Assembly: GCA_021794205.1 (NCBI GenBank)
Contig: JAJYRH010000001.1
Location: forward strand, 1-64,000
Length of the DNA: 64,000 nt
Origin: a bacterium
GTDB taxonomy: Bacteria > Vulcanimicrobiota > Vulcanimicrobiia > Vulcanimicrobiales > Vulcanimicrobiaceae
Reading direction: 5' to 3'
The first letter of the stretch is position 1. Each line of letters starts with the position of its first letter. The translations under genes were made by a program, and so were the position numbers. The notes beneath the pieces were generated by a model. It was given only the letters and a program-made list of their open reading frames with translations. It did not search any database and was not told the DNA's origin. Below are positions 29,043 through 37,348 of the stretch, piece after piece.

Positions 29043-30089
29043 CTACGCCCCGGGGTTCAGTAAGACCTTGATGGCGCGGCGCTCGTCCATCGCGGCGTAG
29101 CCCTCGGCGACGCGCGCGAGTGGAATGCGGCTATCGAAGACGCGCCCCGGGTGGATTTGCCCGGCGACGCAGGCCGCCATCAGCGTCTCGATATAGGCGC
29201 GCGCCGGGGCGAGGCCGCCGCGGAGATTGAGGTTTTTGAGAAAAATCGAGCGCAGATCGGGCGTCTTGACGTTATGCGGGACGCCGACGTAGGTAACGGT
29301 GCCGCCCGGGGCGGCGGCGGCGATGGCGAGGTTGAAACTCTCTTCGTTTCCAACCGCCTCGACGATCGAGGGCGCTCCGCCTCCGGTGAGCTCGAGCAGG
29401 CGTTCGAGTGTCTGCGGATCGTGGGAATCGAGGCAATCGTCGGCGCCGAACTCGGCGGCGATCTTCAGCCGTTCGGCGTTATGCCCGACGGCGATCACGC
29501 GCTCGGCGCGATGAACGCGCGCGGCCGAGAGCACGGCGCAGAGGCCGACGGCGCCGTCGCCGATGACGACGACAGGGCCGCCGTTGCCGGCGCCCGCAGT
29601 CGTCGCTCCGTGATGCCCCGTCGCCATGACGTCGCAGAGCGTCGCCGCATCGGCGAGCGTGTCGTCGTTCTCCCGCATCCCTTCGTGCATGACCGCGAGC
29701 GTTCCATCGGCGAACGGTACGCGCACGAACTCGGCTTGACCGCCGTTTGCATCGTCGCCCCAGAAGGTTCCGTGCTCGCATGACGTTTGCAAACCGCGGC
29801 GGCAATAGGCGCAGGTTCCGTCGCTGATCGCGAACGGAGCGATCACCGCATCGCCGGGCCGGAGCGTACGGACGGCGCTGCCGATTTCTTCGACGATGCC
29901 GACGAATTCGTGTCCGGTTCGTTCGCCTGGCTCGCGTTCGACGACGCCGCGATAGAACCAGAGATCGCTGCCGCAGATCGCGGCGCGCGTGACGCGTACG
30001 ATGGCGTCGGTCGCTTCGCGAAGCGACGGGTCGGGGACGGTTTCGAGACGCACGTCGCGCGTGCCGTGGTAAACGGTTGCTTTCATCAT
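29043..30089 (-). CDS. Zinc-dependent alcohol dehydrogenase (MDR family)
   Basis: 348 residues, medium-chain dehydrogenase/reductase. Catalytic zinc ligands are in AICGSDLWFYRG and GERTGHEFVG; the nucleotide fold shows GDGAVGLCAVLSAARV near residue 170. The structural zinc loop reads ISDGTCAYCRRGLQTSC: three cysteines are in place but the first is replaced by Asp, a variation seen in some subfamilies. Its start overlaps the stop of the hydrolase gene upstream (30086-30089). The substrate is unknown; threonine or alcohol dehydrogenase type. Confidence 0.83.
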   Translation of the reverse strand: MMKATVYHGTRDVRLETVPDPSLREATDAIVRVTRAAICGSDLWFYRGVVEREPGERTGHEFVGIVEEIGSAVRTLRPGDAVIAPFAISDGTCAYCRRGLQTSCEHGTFWGDDANGGQAEFVRVPFADGTLAVMHEGMRENDDTLADAATLCDVMATGHHGATTAGAGNGGPVVVIGDGAVGLCAVLSAARVHRAERVIAVGHNAERLKIAAEFGADDCLDSHDPQTLERLLELTGGGAPSIVEAVGNEESFNLAIAAAAPGGTVTYVGVPHNVKTPDLRSIFLKNLNLRGGLAPARAYIETLMAACVAGQIHPGRVFDSRIPLARVAEGYAAMDERRAIKVLLNPGA

Positions 30090-30877
30090 CTATCGGAACC
30101 CGCAGCGGCGCCGGGAGGTTGCTCGGCGAGGAAAACCTCGTTGGCAAAGGCCCGGACGATCGCGGTAAAACGCGCGCTCTCGCGTAGCGGCGCGACGTGA
30201 TCCGAACCGAGCACGATTTCGCGACGCGCGTTCGGTGCGCTGCGGAGAAAACGCGCTTCGTCGGAGCGAAAGATCAGATCGTATTCGCCGTTCACGATGA
30301 GCACCGGGCGATGGTAACGCGCGATGAGTTCGCTCTGTCGCAGTCCGTGCGCCGCCATCGCGCTCGTCGAATCGAGGACGCGCGGATCGAAGGGGATGCG
30401 TTCGATCTCCCGCGCCCACTCGTCGCCGACCACCGCATGCAACGAGAACGAGGCGAGCGAGTGATAGATCGGGTGCGGGAGCGCACCCATCGCTTGCGCC
30501 ATAATGCGAAACGGCAGGCGCTTCCATCCGTCGAAATCGTAGGTCGCACCGGCGAGCAGCAACGCGCGGCTCGCGGCGAGATGTTGCGAAAAATATGAAA
30601 CCGCAACGAAACCACCGAGCGAATATCCGACGACGAGGGGCGGCATCGCGCAGGCGTCGACCGCGGCGTCGAGCGCCGCGCTCACGCGATCGGTATCGAA
30701 CGGTTCGTCGACGCGCCCGCCGTGCCCGGGCAAATCGATCGCGACGACGTAATAGCGGTCGGAGAGCGCTCGCGCGTGCCGCTCCCAAATCGCCTTGCCC
30801 AATCGCAAGCCGTGAAGGAAGAGAATCGGCGGTCGGCCGCGCCGCCCGTAGGCGACGATGGTTGAGGCGTCGTTCAT
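30086..30877 (-). CDS. Alpha/beta hydrolase
   Basis: 263 residues from the ATG at 30877; the longer frame adds eight residues only. Oxyanion segment LFLHGLRLGKAIW, nucleophile elbow GYSLGGF near residue 91, acid NGEYDLI near 205 and histidine in GSDHVAPL form a complete triad. Translationally overlapped with the alcohol dehydrogenase, so the two may act in one pathway (for example ester cleavage then alcohol oxidation), which is inference. Substrate unknown. Confidence 0.8.
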   Translation of the reverse strand: MNDASTIVAYGRRGRPPILFLHGLRLGKAIWERHARALSDRYYVVAIDLPGHGGRVDEPFDTDRVSAALDAAVDACAMPPLVVGYSLGGFVAVSYFSQHLAASRALLLAGATYDFDGWKRLPFRIMAQAMGALPHPIYHSLASFSLHAVVGDEWAREIERIPFDPRVLDSTSAMAAHGLRQSELIARYHRPVLIVNGEYDLIFRSDEARFLRSAPNARREIVLGSDHVAPLRESARFTAIVRAFANEVFLAEQPPGAAAGSDR

Positions 30878-30936
30878 GTGCCGACAACCTGCGCGTCCCA
30901 CCTAGGTTTCGCCTGCATGCGGCGAATGAGGTGTCC

Positions 30937-31482
30937 ATGCAACCGATTCACGCGCTCGCTCTCCTTCTCGCGTTCGCGCCTCAACAGACGCCGGTCGCGA
31001 TTCCGACGCAGCCGCCGGTGCTCGCCGCACCGCCGCTCGCACCGTTGCCTAGTGATACGTTGAATAACGGCCCGTGCCTCGATTCGCCGCGGGCGGTACC
31101 GCTCGTCCTGCAGGCTCCGGTGACGGTCGGAAACCAGATCGTCCGCATCGATAAGGTCGTCTCGACCGACTCGATGATGCCCGGTGAGGTCATCGGTTTT
31201 CTCTATACGCTCCAGGACGGCACGACGTGGCTCGGTCAGCGCACGCCCGACTATATGTCCGCTGCCGACTCCCGAGCGATCAACCTCGTGCTCGCCGCCT
31301 CGCGGCTCCCCGCCGATACCGAGACCGCTTTCCCGCCGCAGATGCGCTATGGGGTCGCCACGCACTATCGGCAGTTCTTCCCCGTCCAGATCCAGGCGAG
31401 TGCGCTCTCGGCGCTCCGCGTCCGGATCGACCCCTGCGTGGCGTGGCCCTCGGGGCGTCAGCTCCCCGACCCACGCCTCTGA
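30937..31482 (+). CDS. Secreted protein of unknown function
   Basis: 181 residues from the ATG at 30937 (a GTG at 30931 is also possible). A short hydrophobic N-terminus (IHALALLLAFA) then a proline-rich segment suggest export. Mature part: two cysteines, in NNGPCLDSPR and DPCVAWPSG, could pair. No motif recognised. The gene ends five bases before the CIRCE-like element of hsp20-lon. Confidence 0.55.
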   Translation: MQPIHALALLLAFAPQQTPVAIPTQPPVLAAPPLAPLPSDTLNNGPCLDSPRAVPLVLQAPVTVGNQIVRIDKVVSTDSMMPGEVIGFLYTLQDGTTWLGQRTPDYMSAADSRAINLVLAASRLPADTETAFPPQMRYGVATHYRQFFPVQIQASALSALRVRIDPCVAWPSGRQLPDPRL

Positions 31483-31486
31483 CGGC

Positions 31487-31513
31487 TTAGCACTTGACGC
31501 ATCCGACTGCTAA
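31487..31513. promoter_or_regulatory. Imperfect CIRCE element before hsp20-lon
   Basis: The 27 bases read TTAGCACTT-N9-GACTGCTAA. Against the CIRCE consensus TTAGCACTC-N9-GAGTGCTAA, each nine-base arm has one mismatch and the spacing of nine is exact; the outer six bases TTAGCA/TGCTAA are a perfect inverted repeat. TTGACG (31494-31499) and TATGGG (31517-31522), 17 bases apart, could be an overlapping promoter, which would put the operator on the -35. HrcA control of hsp20-lon is therefore likely by inference. Confidence 0.72.
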
Positions 31514-31533
31514 AGGTATGGGTTAAGGGTGCG

Positions 31534-31923
31534 ATGGAGTTTGTAATTCGAGGGCGCTGCGGGCGTTTCGAACCGAATGCCGACGCCTTCCTCGACGAAG
31601 AGCGGGAGGCGCTCGTCGTCACGCTCGAGGTCGCTGGGGTCGCCCCGGAATCGGTACGATTGGCCGTGGAGGCCGACCGTCTGCTCGTCGCCGGGCGGCG
31701 TTTCGATGCGCTGCCGCAGCGCCGCGGTTCGTTCGTCCTCAAAGAGATTGCCTTCGGCGAATTCGGCCGCGAGTTCACCCTCCCCGTTCCGGTCGATCTC
31801 GAGCGCACCTCGGCGACCTATCTGGACGGGCTGCTCTCCATCGTGCTGCCCATCGCAGCGACTGCGTATATTCCGACCACACGTAACGACGTGCGGATCA
31901 TCGTGCAAAGGATCGTCATCTAA
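31534..31923 (+). CDS. Small heat-shock protein (Hsp20/alpha-crystallin)
   Basis: 129 residues. The alpha-crystallin domain is visible: EALVVTLEVAGVAPESVRLAVEADRL, RGSFVLKEIAFGEFGREFTLP and ATYLDGLLSIVLP (the usual A-x-x-x-x-G-v-L-x-i-x-l-P end). Such proteins hold unfolding proteins for refolding. lon follows two bases later, giving a hold-or-degrade pair under the CIRCE-like operator. The N-terminal arm is short. Confidence 0.85.
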   Translation: MEFVIRGRCGRFEPNADAFLDEEREALVVTLEVAGVAPESVRLAVEADRLLVAGRRFDALPQRRGSFVLKEIAFGEFGREFTLPVPVDLERTSATYLDGLLSIVLPIAATAYIPTTRNDVRIIVQRIVI

Positions 31924-31925
31924 TT

Positions 31926-34400
31926 ATGGCCGCGAAAGCGAAACCCATCGTTCCCGCCGGGCTGCTCGGCATTCTGCCGCTGCAGGAAGCCGTGCTCTTC
32001 CCGAACACCGTCATCCCGCTCGCGGTGGTGAAGAAGCCGGGCATTCGTCTCGTCGAAGAAGCGATTCGCGAGGGTCGCCCGATCGGCTTGACCGTGCTCA
32101 AAGATCGCGAGACCGAGAACCCGGGCCCCGACGACGTCGAGCGCGTCGGAACCATCGGCGTCATTCAGAAGATGCTCAAGGTTCCCGACGGCACGCTCCG
32201 TTGCATCGTTGCCGGCCAATCGGTCTTTCGCATCGAGCAATTCACGCAGAGCGATCCCTATTTGGTCGCCGCATATACGGAATTACCCGATAAGACCGTC
32301 GAGAATGAAGCGCGCGTCGCGATGCATCGCAATCTCGCCGGGCTCTTCCAGAAGCTCCTCTCGTATTTGCCGCAGGCACCGCGCGAGATGGAGATGGAAG
32401 TTCAAAATATCACCGACTCCAACGTGCTGACCTATTTCGTCGCATCGACGATGCGCTTGGAGACCGCCGAGCGCCAGGCGCTTCTCGAAGAACGCGATAC
32501 CGCCAAGCGGATGCGCAAGCTTACGATGTTGCTCACCAAGGAGCTCGAGGTCGTCGAGCTCGGGCATAAGATTCAGGGCGATATCCAGCGCGAGATGGAC
32601 AAGAATCAGCGCGAGTTCTACCTGCGCCAGCAGCTGCGCGCCATTCAGGAAGAGCTCGGAGAGATCGATCCGCAGCTCGCCGAGGTGAACGAACTCAAAA
32701 AGAAAATCGACGAAGCGAAGATGCCCGAGGAGGCGCAAAAGGCCGCCGAGCGCGAGCTCGACCGCCTCTCGAAGGTGCCGCAGGCGAGCCCCGAATACAG
32801 CGTCATCCGCACCTATCTCGACTGGCTCGTACAGTTGCCGTGGAACGTGGCGACCACCGATGCCATCGATATTCGCAAAGCGCGAGAGATCCTCGACGAA
32901 GACCATTACGATCTCGAAAAAATCAAGGATCGTATTATCGAATATCTTGCAGTCGGAAAACTCAAGAATCGTTTGAGCGGCCCGATCCTGTGCTTCGTCG
33001 GCCCTCCCGGCGTTGGAAAGACCTCGCTCGGGCAATCGATCGCCCGTGCGATGGGGCGGAAGTTCGTGCGGCTCTCGGTCGGCGGCGTCCGCGACGAAGC
33101 AGAGATTCGCGGCCATCGCCGCACCTATATCGGCGCGATGCCGGGCACGATCGTGCGCGCGATTCGCGATGCCGGTACGCGCAATCCGGTGATGATGATC
33201 GACGAAATCGATAAAGTCGGCTCCGATTTTCGCGGCGATCCGCAATCGGCGCTCTTGGAGGTGCTCGATCCCGAGCAGAACAAGAGCTATCGGGACCACT
33301 ACCTCGATCTTCCGTTCGACTTGAGCCAAGTGCTCTTCGTGTGCACCGCGAACTCACTGGACACTATCTCTCCGCCGCTGCGCGACCGCATGGAGATCAT
33401 CCAACTCTCGGGCTACACCGAGTTCGAGAAACTGCAGATCGCCAAGCGCTATTTGCTGAAGAAGCAGCGCCTCGCAAACGGCGTCAAGGACGGGCAATCG
33501 CAGATCAGCGATACGGCGTTGCGCGCGATCATCAACGACTACACGCGCGAGGCGGGCGTCCGTAATCTCGACCGCGAGATTGGGACGGTCTTCCGTAAAA
33601 TCGCGCGCAAGGTTGCGGAGAACGCAAAATATAAAGCGCGTGTCAAGCCGGAGAGCCTCGTCGAGTATCTGAAGAAGCCGCGCTTCTTCAACGAAGTGAA
33701 GAAACGCGTCGCTTCGGTCGGGGTCGCGACGGGAATGGCCTGGACGCCGGTCGGCGGCGATATTCTCTTCATCGAGACGCAAGTGATGCCGGGGAGCGGC
33801 AAGGTCGTGTTGACCGGGCAGCTCGGCGACGTGATGAAGGAGAGCGCGCAAGCCGCGGTCTCGTTCCTGCGGTCGCGTTCGAACGAACTCGGGCTCGCCG
33901 AAGATTTCTTCGCCAAGCACGACATCCACATTCACGTTCCCGCTGGCGCGACGCCGAAGGACGGCCCATCGGCGGGCATCGCGTTGGTGACGTCGATCGC
34001 ATCGATGCTCACCGGGAACAAAGTCGACCCGAACCTCGCGATGACCGGCGAGATCACGTTGACAGGTCAGGTGCTGCCGATCGGCGGCTTGAAAGAGAAG
34101 GTGCTCGGCGCGCGGCGCGCGGGGATCTCGAAGGTGCTCTTGCCCAAGCGCAACGAGGTCGATCTCGACGATATCCCCGACGAAGTGCGAACGCAGATGA
34201 CGTTCGTATCGGTCGAGGAACTCTCCGAGGTGCTCGCTCACGCGCTCGGTAAACGCATCATCGCTCCGGTGCCGCTCGGCAACGAGAACCTCAAGCGGAA
34301 CGGTATCGTCGTGCCGATGCCCAAGCGCGGCACCGGCAAGCGTTCGGGAGCGGCGCGAGGGCGCACGAAGATCTCGCCGCGTCCGGCCTCGCGCGCCTAA
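31926..34400 (+). CDS. lon: ATP-dependent Lon protease
   Basis: 824 residues, full-length LonA. N-terminal substrate domain ([18 protein letters not shown]), long helical middle, Walker [16 protein letters not shown] near residue 359, Walker B MMIDEIDK near 423, and the C-terminal protease domain with catalytic serine near 682 ([14 protein letters not shown]) and lysine near 725 ([11 protein letters not shown]). The extreme C-terminus has a basic tail ([17 protein letters not shown]) longer than in E. coli. Coupled to hsp20 upstream. Confidence 0.96.
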   Translation: MAAKAKPIVPAGLLGILPLQEAVLFPNTVIPLAVVKKPGIRLVEEAIREGRPIGLTVLKDRETENPGPDDVERVGTIGVIQKMLKVPDGTLRCIVAGQSVFRIEQFTQSDPYLVAAYTELPDKTVENEARVAMHRNLAGLFQKLLSYLPQAPREMEMEVQNITDSNVLTYFVASTMRLETAERQALLEERDTAKRMRKLTMLLTKELEVVELGHKIQGDIQREMDKNQREFYLRQQLRAIQEELGEIDPQLAEVNELKKKIDEAKMPEEAQKAAERELDRLSKVPQASPEYSVIRTYLDWLVQLPWNVATTDAIDIRKAREILDEDHYDLEKIKDRIIEYLAVGKLKNRLSGPILCFVGPPGVGKTSLGQSIARAMGRKFVRLSVGGVRDEAEIRGHRRTYIGAMPGTIVRAIRDAGTRNPVMMIDEIDKVGSDFRGDPQSALLEVLDPEQNKSYRDHYLDLPFDLSQVLFVCTANSLDTISPPLRDRMEIIQLSGYTEFEKLQIAKRYLLKKQRLANGVKDGQSQISDTALRAIINDYTREAGVRNLDREIGTVFRKIARKVAENAKYKARVKPESLVEYLKKPRFFNEVKKRVASVGVATGMAWTPVGGDILFIETQVMPGSGKVVLTGQLGDVMKESAQAAVSFLRSRSNELGLAEDFFAKHDIHIHVPAGATPKDGPSAGIALVTSIASMLTGNKVDPNLAMTGEITLTGQVLPIGGLKEKVLGARRAGISKVLLPKRNEVDLDDIPDEVRTQMTFVSVEELSEVLAHALGKRIIAPVPLGNENLKRNGIVVPMPKRGTGKRSGAARGRTKISPRPASRA

Positions 34401-34410
34401 CGCGCGCTTT
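34391..34410. terminator. Weak hairpin at the lon end
   Basis: GCGCGC-CTAAC-GCGCGC followed by TTT, overlapping the lon stop codon and the end of the convergent SARP-type gene. It may act as a bidirectional stop, but the T run is very short. Confidence 0.3.
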
Positions 34411-35095
34411 CGATCAGATGCGCGATTTCGTAGGCGGGGGTCGCCTGCAATTCGCGCATGAGGGCTCGAGAGTAGGTACGATAGTCGCGTAGCGCGCCGA
34501 GGCGATCGCGGACGACGAGGTGCGAACGAATGAGGACGCTCCACGCGCGTTCGTCGCAATCATCGTATGCGAGGGCGCGGCGAGCGAGGAGCACCGAACG
34601 TTCGATCTCCCCGGCTCCGAGCGCTCGTTCGGCGAGCGTCGTTCTGACGGCTTGCGCGAACTCTTCGAGGCGTCGATAGGTCGGCGCGAGCCACTCAGGG
34701 ATTTCGTAGAGCGCGGCGGCATTCGTCGCGCTCTCGAGCCGCGTTACGAGCTCCTCGCAGGCGTGATGCTCCGGGAGATCCCAGCGCTCGGCGAAGCACC
34801 AGAGGTCGACGCGAACCTCGCCGTCGTCGAGGCGATAGGAGCCCCCGTTGCGCGCGAACAGCTCGTCGCCGAAGCGTCGGCGGAGACGATGGAGCGCGAC
34901 GTAGAGCCGGTTTCGTGCGGTCGCCGTGGCGCTCTGCGGCCAAAGCAGTTCCGTCAAGCGCTCGGCACCGATCCCCCGCCGATGGAGTGCGAGCGCGAGT
35001 AGCAGCTCGCGTTCGCCGCGGGCGAGGGGAAGCCGTTCCTCGCCGCGCCGAGCGTAGCCGGAGAGGAGTTCGAGATGGATTCGTGGGCCGTTCAT
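34397..35095 (-). CDS. SARP/BTAD-type transcriptional regulator
   Basis: 232 residues from the ATG at 35095. The N-terminal 90 residues form a winged helix of the OmpR/SARP kind (ERELLLALALHRRGIGAERL, LLWPQSATATARNRLYVALHRLRRRFGD). The C-terminal 130 residues are a bacterial transcriptional activator (BTAD) helical repeat with ALAYDDCDERAWSVLIRSH. There is no effector domain. It lies 40 bases downstream of the membrane-anchored SARP on the same strand and shares its architecture, so the two probably act together or arose by duplication. Target genes unknown. Confidence 0.8.
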   Translation of the reverse strand: MNGPRIHLELLSGYARRGEERLPLARGERELLLALALHRRGIGAERLTELLWPQSATATARNRLYVALHRLRRRFGDELFARNGGSYRLDDGEVRVDLWCFAERWDLPEHHACEELVTRLESATNAAALYEIPEWLAPTYRRLEEFAQAVRTTLAERALGAGEIERSVLLARRALAYDDCDERAWSVLIRSHLVVRDRLGALRDYRTYSRALMRELQATPAYEIAHLIESAR

Positions 35096-35135
35096 CCTCG
35101 CACCGTACGTCGTGCGACTTACAGAACGGTCACAA

Positions 35136-37235
35136 TCAGGCACTCTCCCGCAACGAACGGTAAAATTCTTCGAATTGCTTGGAGGGTGAGAGCCCGAGCT
35201 CGCGCTCGAGCGCACGGCGGCAGTCAGCATAGGCGCGCTGCGCCGCAGCCGGGTCGTTCGCGGCGAGGAGCGCGCGAATTGCGAGGAGATAGCCGCTCTC
35301 GTCGCAGGGGGCGAGCCGCCGGAGATCGTCGGCGATCGCGAGCGGGATCGAGAGCTCGCCGCGCGCCACCAACGCCTCTCCGAGATCGACGAGCGCATCG
35401 CGCCGAAGGCTCTCCAGCCAGAGGTCGAATTCGGCGAACCATTCGCAGCGCCGGAGGAGTGCCGGGATCTCTGCACTGACGAACGTTCGCAAGCGCTCGA
35501 GTTCGCCGAGATCTCTCGCGCGCGCCGCGGAGCGCAGCTCGTCGATGTCGGTGCGCACCGTCGCTCCCAGCGCGTACTGCCGACGCTCGGCGAGGAGGGT
35601 TCCGGGCGGCAGTTTTTTTCGGAGCCGGGAGATCGTCGTCTGGAGCGCGCTCGCCGCCGCACGTGGATCGCGATCGGGCCAGATCGTGTCGGCGAGGTGC
35701 GCGCTCGAGATCGGCGCGCGATGAAGCGCGAGATAGCAGAGGAGTTCGAGTTCGCGTCCGGTCACTGCAACCGGCGAAGCGCCGAGCAGGACGAGTCCTC
35801 GATAGACGCTTAGATAGAGCGTCTCCCGCGCCGCGTTCGTGGTTTTTGTGGGGCGGAGGATGAGTTGCATCTCGACGACCGCACCGGAACGGTCGCGATC
35901 GACGGAGAGCGTCGCGTCATACTCCCGCAATTCGTTGCGTTGGTTCCGGAGCGCGATCTCCAGCGTCGTGCGCGCGTTCGCGCTCGTTCGGATCGCCGCG
36001 CGCGCCACCTTCGTCATGAGGCCGGCGTTGCTCGCACCGAGAACGTCGGCGATCTGCCTACCGACGAGCTCTTCGTGCGATACGCCGAGTACCGATTCGA
36101 TCGCCGCGGTCGCATAGAGAATGTTGCCGTCGCGCCCGAAGCGTACGACGATTGCATCGATGCTTGAGAGCACGCGTCCCAACGTGCGTTCGAGGCGCAG
36201 GCGGTCGCCGATGGCAAAGGCGAGCAAGACGCACTCGCTTCCGGTCCCGATCTCCGCGCCGTACAGCCCGATCCCGGCGTGCGTGCGAGCGACGTATTGC
36301 CATAACGCGATGCAAACGAAAAATAATAAAATCGGATAGCTCAGTAAAAAATACCGCGCGGGTCGGTAGCCCGCACGCGCGCGCCCGATCGTCGCCGCGA
36401 TGACGAGCACCGATACCAACAACATCGCCGTAATCGGAAGGACGCCGTGCGGGTTGAGATCGATTCCGGTGACGTGTCGGACGACGACGACGAGCGGGAG
36501 ATAGGCCAGTAACACCGCGATTCCGACGAGAAGCAGGCGGTCGATGCGGGGAGCGTACCGCGCCGTTTGGAGGAACGAGCGCGCGAACTGCGCGTAGAGC
36601 GCGATGTTGGGGCCCCAGAGAACGTATTCGATCTCGCCGCTATGCCACGGGCCGAACGGCCATCCGAGTTGCCACAAAAAATCGTTTCGAAAGAGCTGAT
36701 AGAGCACGAGCGAGGCGAGATAGGCAAGATACCAACCGATGAACGGCTCACCCGACATCGCGAAGAGCACCAACATCGTCAGCGCGGTTCCGCCGAGCAG
36801 CCCGAAGTAGAGATAGAGTGGGACGGCTCTCGGTTCGTTGTGAATGACGTATGCGAGCGGCGCCGCGCGAATGCACCCGAGGGGGCGCCCCGTCGCGAAA
36901 ACGCGGACGTAGAACGGGCGCTCTCGCCATGAGTTCGGAATCGTGAGAGCGGGTGGACCGCTATACAGAACGTGTCCCTCGTCGGGGATCTCGTCCTCGA
37001 AGAAACTCCATTCGTTCCCACCGCTTGCGAGCCGATAGGCGAGCGCCGCTCGGCTCCCCGCAGGCGCGAAGAGCTCCCAGGGCCCGCTGCTCCGAGCCGC
37101 CGGAAGCGCGATCTCGCGGAGGACGCTTCCTCGGTCGGGAGCGACGACGCGGGCGCGAACGACCGGTGCGCAAGGGGCGAGCGGCGGAGAAGACCACGCC
37201 ATAGCGAGGGTGAGGAGCAGTGCTGCGGCCGACAT
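35136..37235 (-). CDS. Membrane sensor-regulator: 7TMR-DISM, PAS and SARP/BTAD fusion
   Basis: 699 residues with an unusual order. Residues 1-22 form a signal peptide; 25-135 are an extracellular beta domain like 7TMR-DISM extracellular regions. About seven membrane helices follow (138-345), then a PAS domain (351-460, with LSSIDAIVVRFGRDGNILYAT), a SARP-type winged helix (474-560, GRELELLCYLALHRAPISSAHLADTIWP), and a BTAD domain (560-699). Canonical 7TMR-DISM proteins end in kinase or cyclase domains; here the output is a DNA-binding activator, so DNA binding would occur at the membrane, as in CadC/ToxR-type regulators. The ligand is unknown; sugar or small-molecule sensing is inference. Cotranscribed with the smaller SARP. 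Confidence 0.85.
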   Translation of the reverse strand: MSAAALLLTLAMAWSSPPLAPCAPVVRARVVAPDRGSVLREIALPAARSSGPWELFAPAGSRAALAYRLASGGNEWSFFEDEIPDEGHVLYSGPPALTIPNSWRERPFYVRVFATGRPLGCIRAAPLAYVIHNEPRAVPLYLYFGLLGGTALTMLVLFAMSGEPFIGWYLAYLASLVLYQLFRNDFLWQLGWPFGPWHSGEIEYVLWGPNIALYAQFARSFLQTARYAPRIDRLLLVGIAVLLAYLPLVVVVRHVTGIDLNPHGVLPITAMLLVSVLVIAATIGRARAGYRPARYFLLSYPILLFFVCIALWQYVARTHAGIGLYGAEIGTGSECVLLAFAIGDRLRLERTLGRVLSSIDAIVVRFGRDGNILYATAAIESVLGVSHEELVGRQIADVLGASNAGLMTKVARAAIRTSANARTTLEIALRNQRNELREYDATLSVDRDRSGAVVEMQLILRPTKTTNAARETLYLSVYRGLVLLGASPVAVTGRELELLCYLALHRAPISSAHLADTIWPDRDPRAAASALQTTISRLRKKLPPGTLLAERRQYALGATVRTDIDELRSAARARDLGELERLRTFVSAEIPALLRRCEWFAEFDLWLESLRRDALVDLGEALVARGELSIPLAIADDLRRLAPCDESGYLLAIRALLAANDPAAAQRAYADCRRALERELGLSPSKQFEEFYRSLRESA

Positions 37236-37348
37236 GGGCCTGCGAGCACTTCGTTTTTCCGGAGCGCGCTTCCGCCGTCGAGCTAAGGCGAATGTAAGAT
37301 TCTCCCCCTACGCTGCGTGCACCAATACCGACGGGAGATCGACGAACG

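Noticed and set aside
31487-31513. HspR/HAIR site instead of CIRCE
   Set aside because: The HAIR consensus CTTGAGT-N7-ACTCAAG does not fit, whereas the CIRCE arms and spacing match at 16 of 18 positions.
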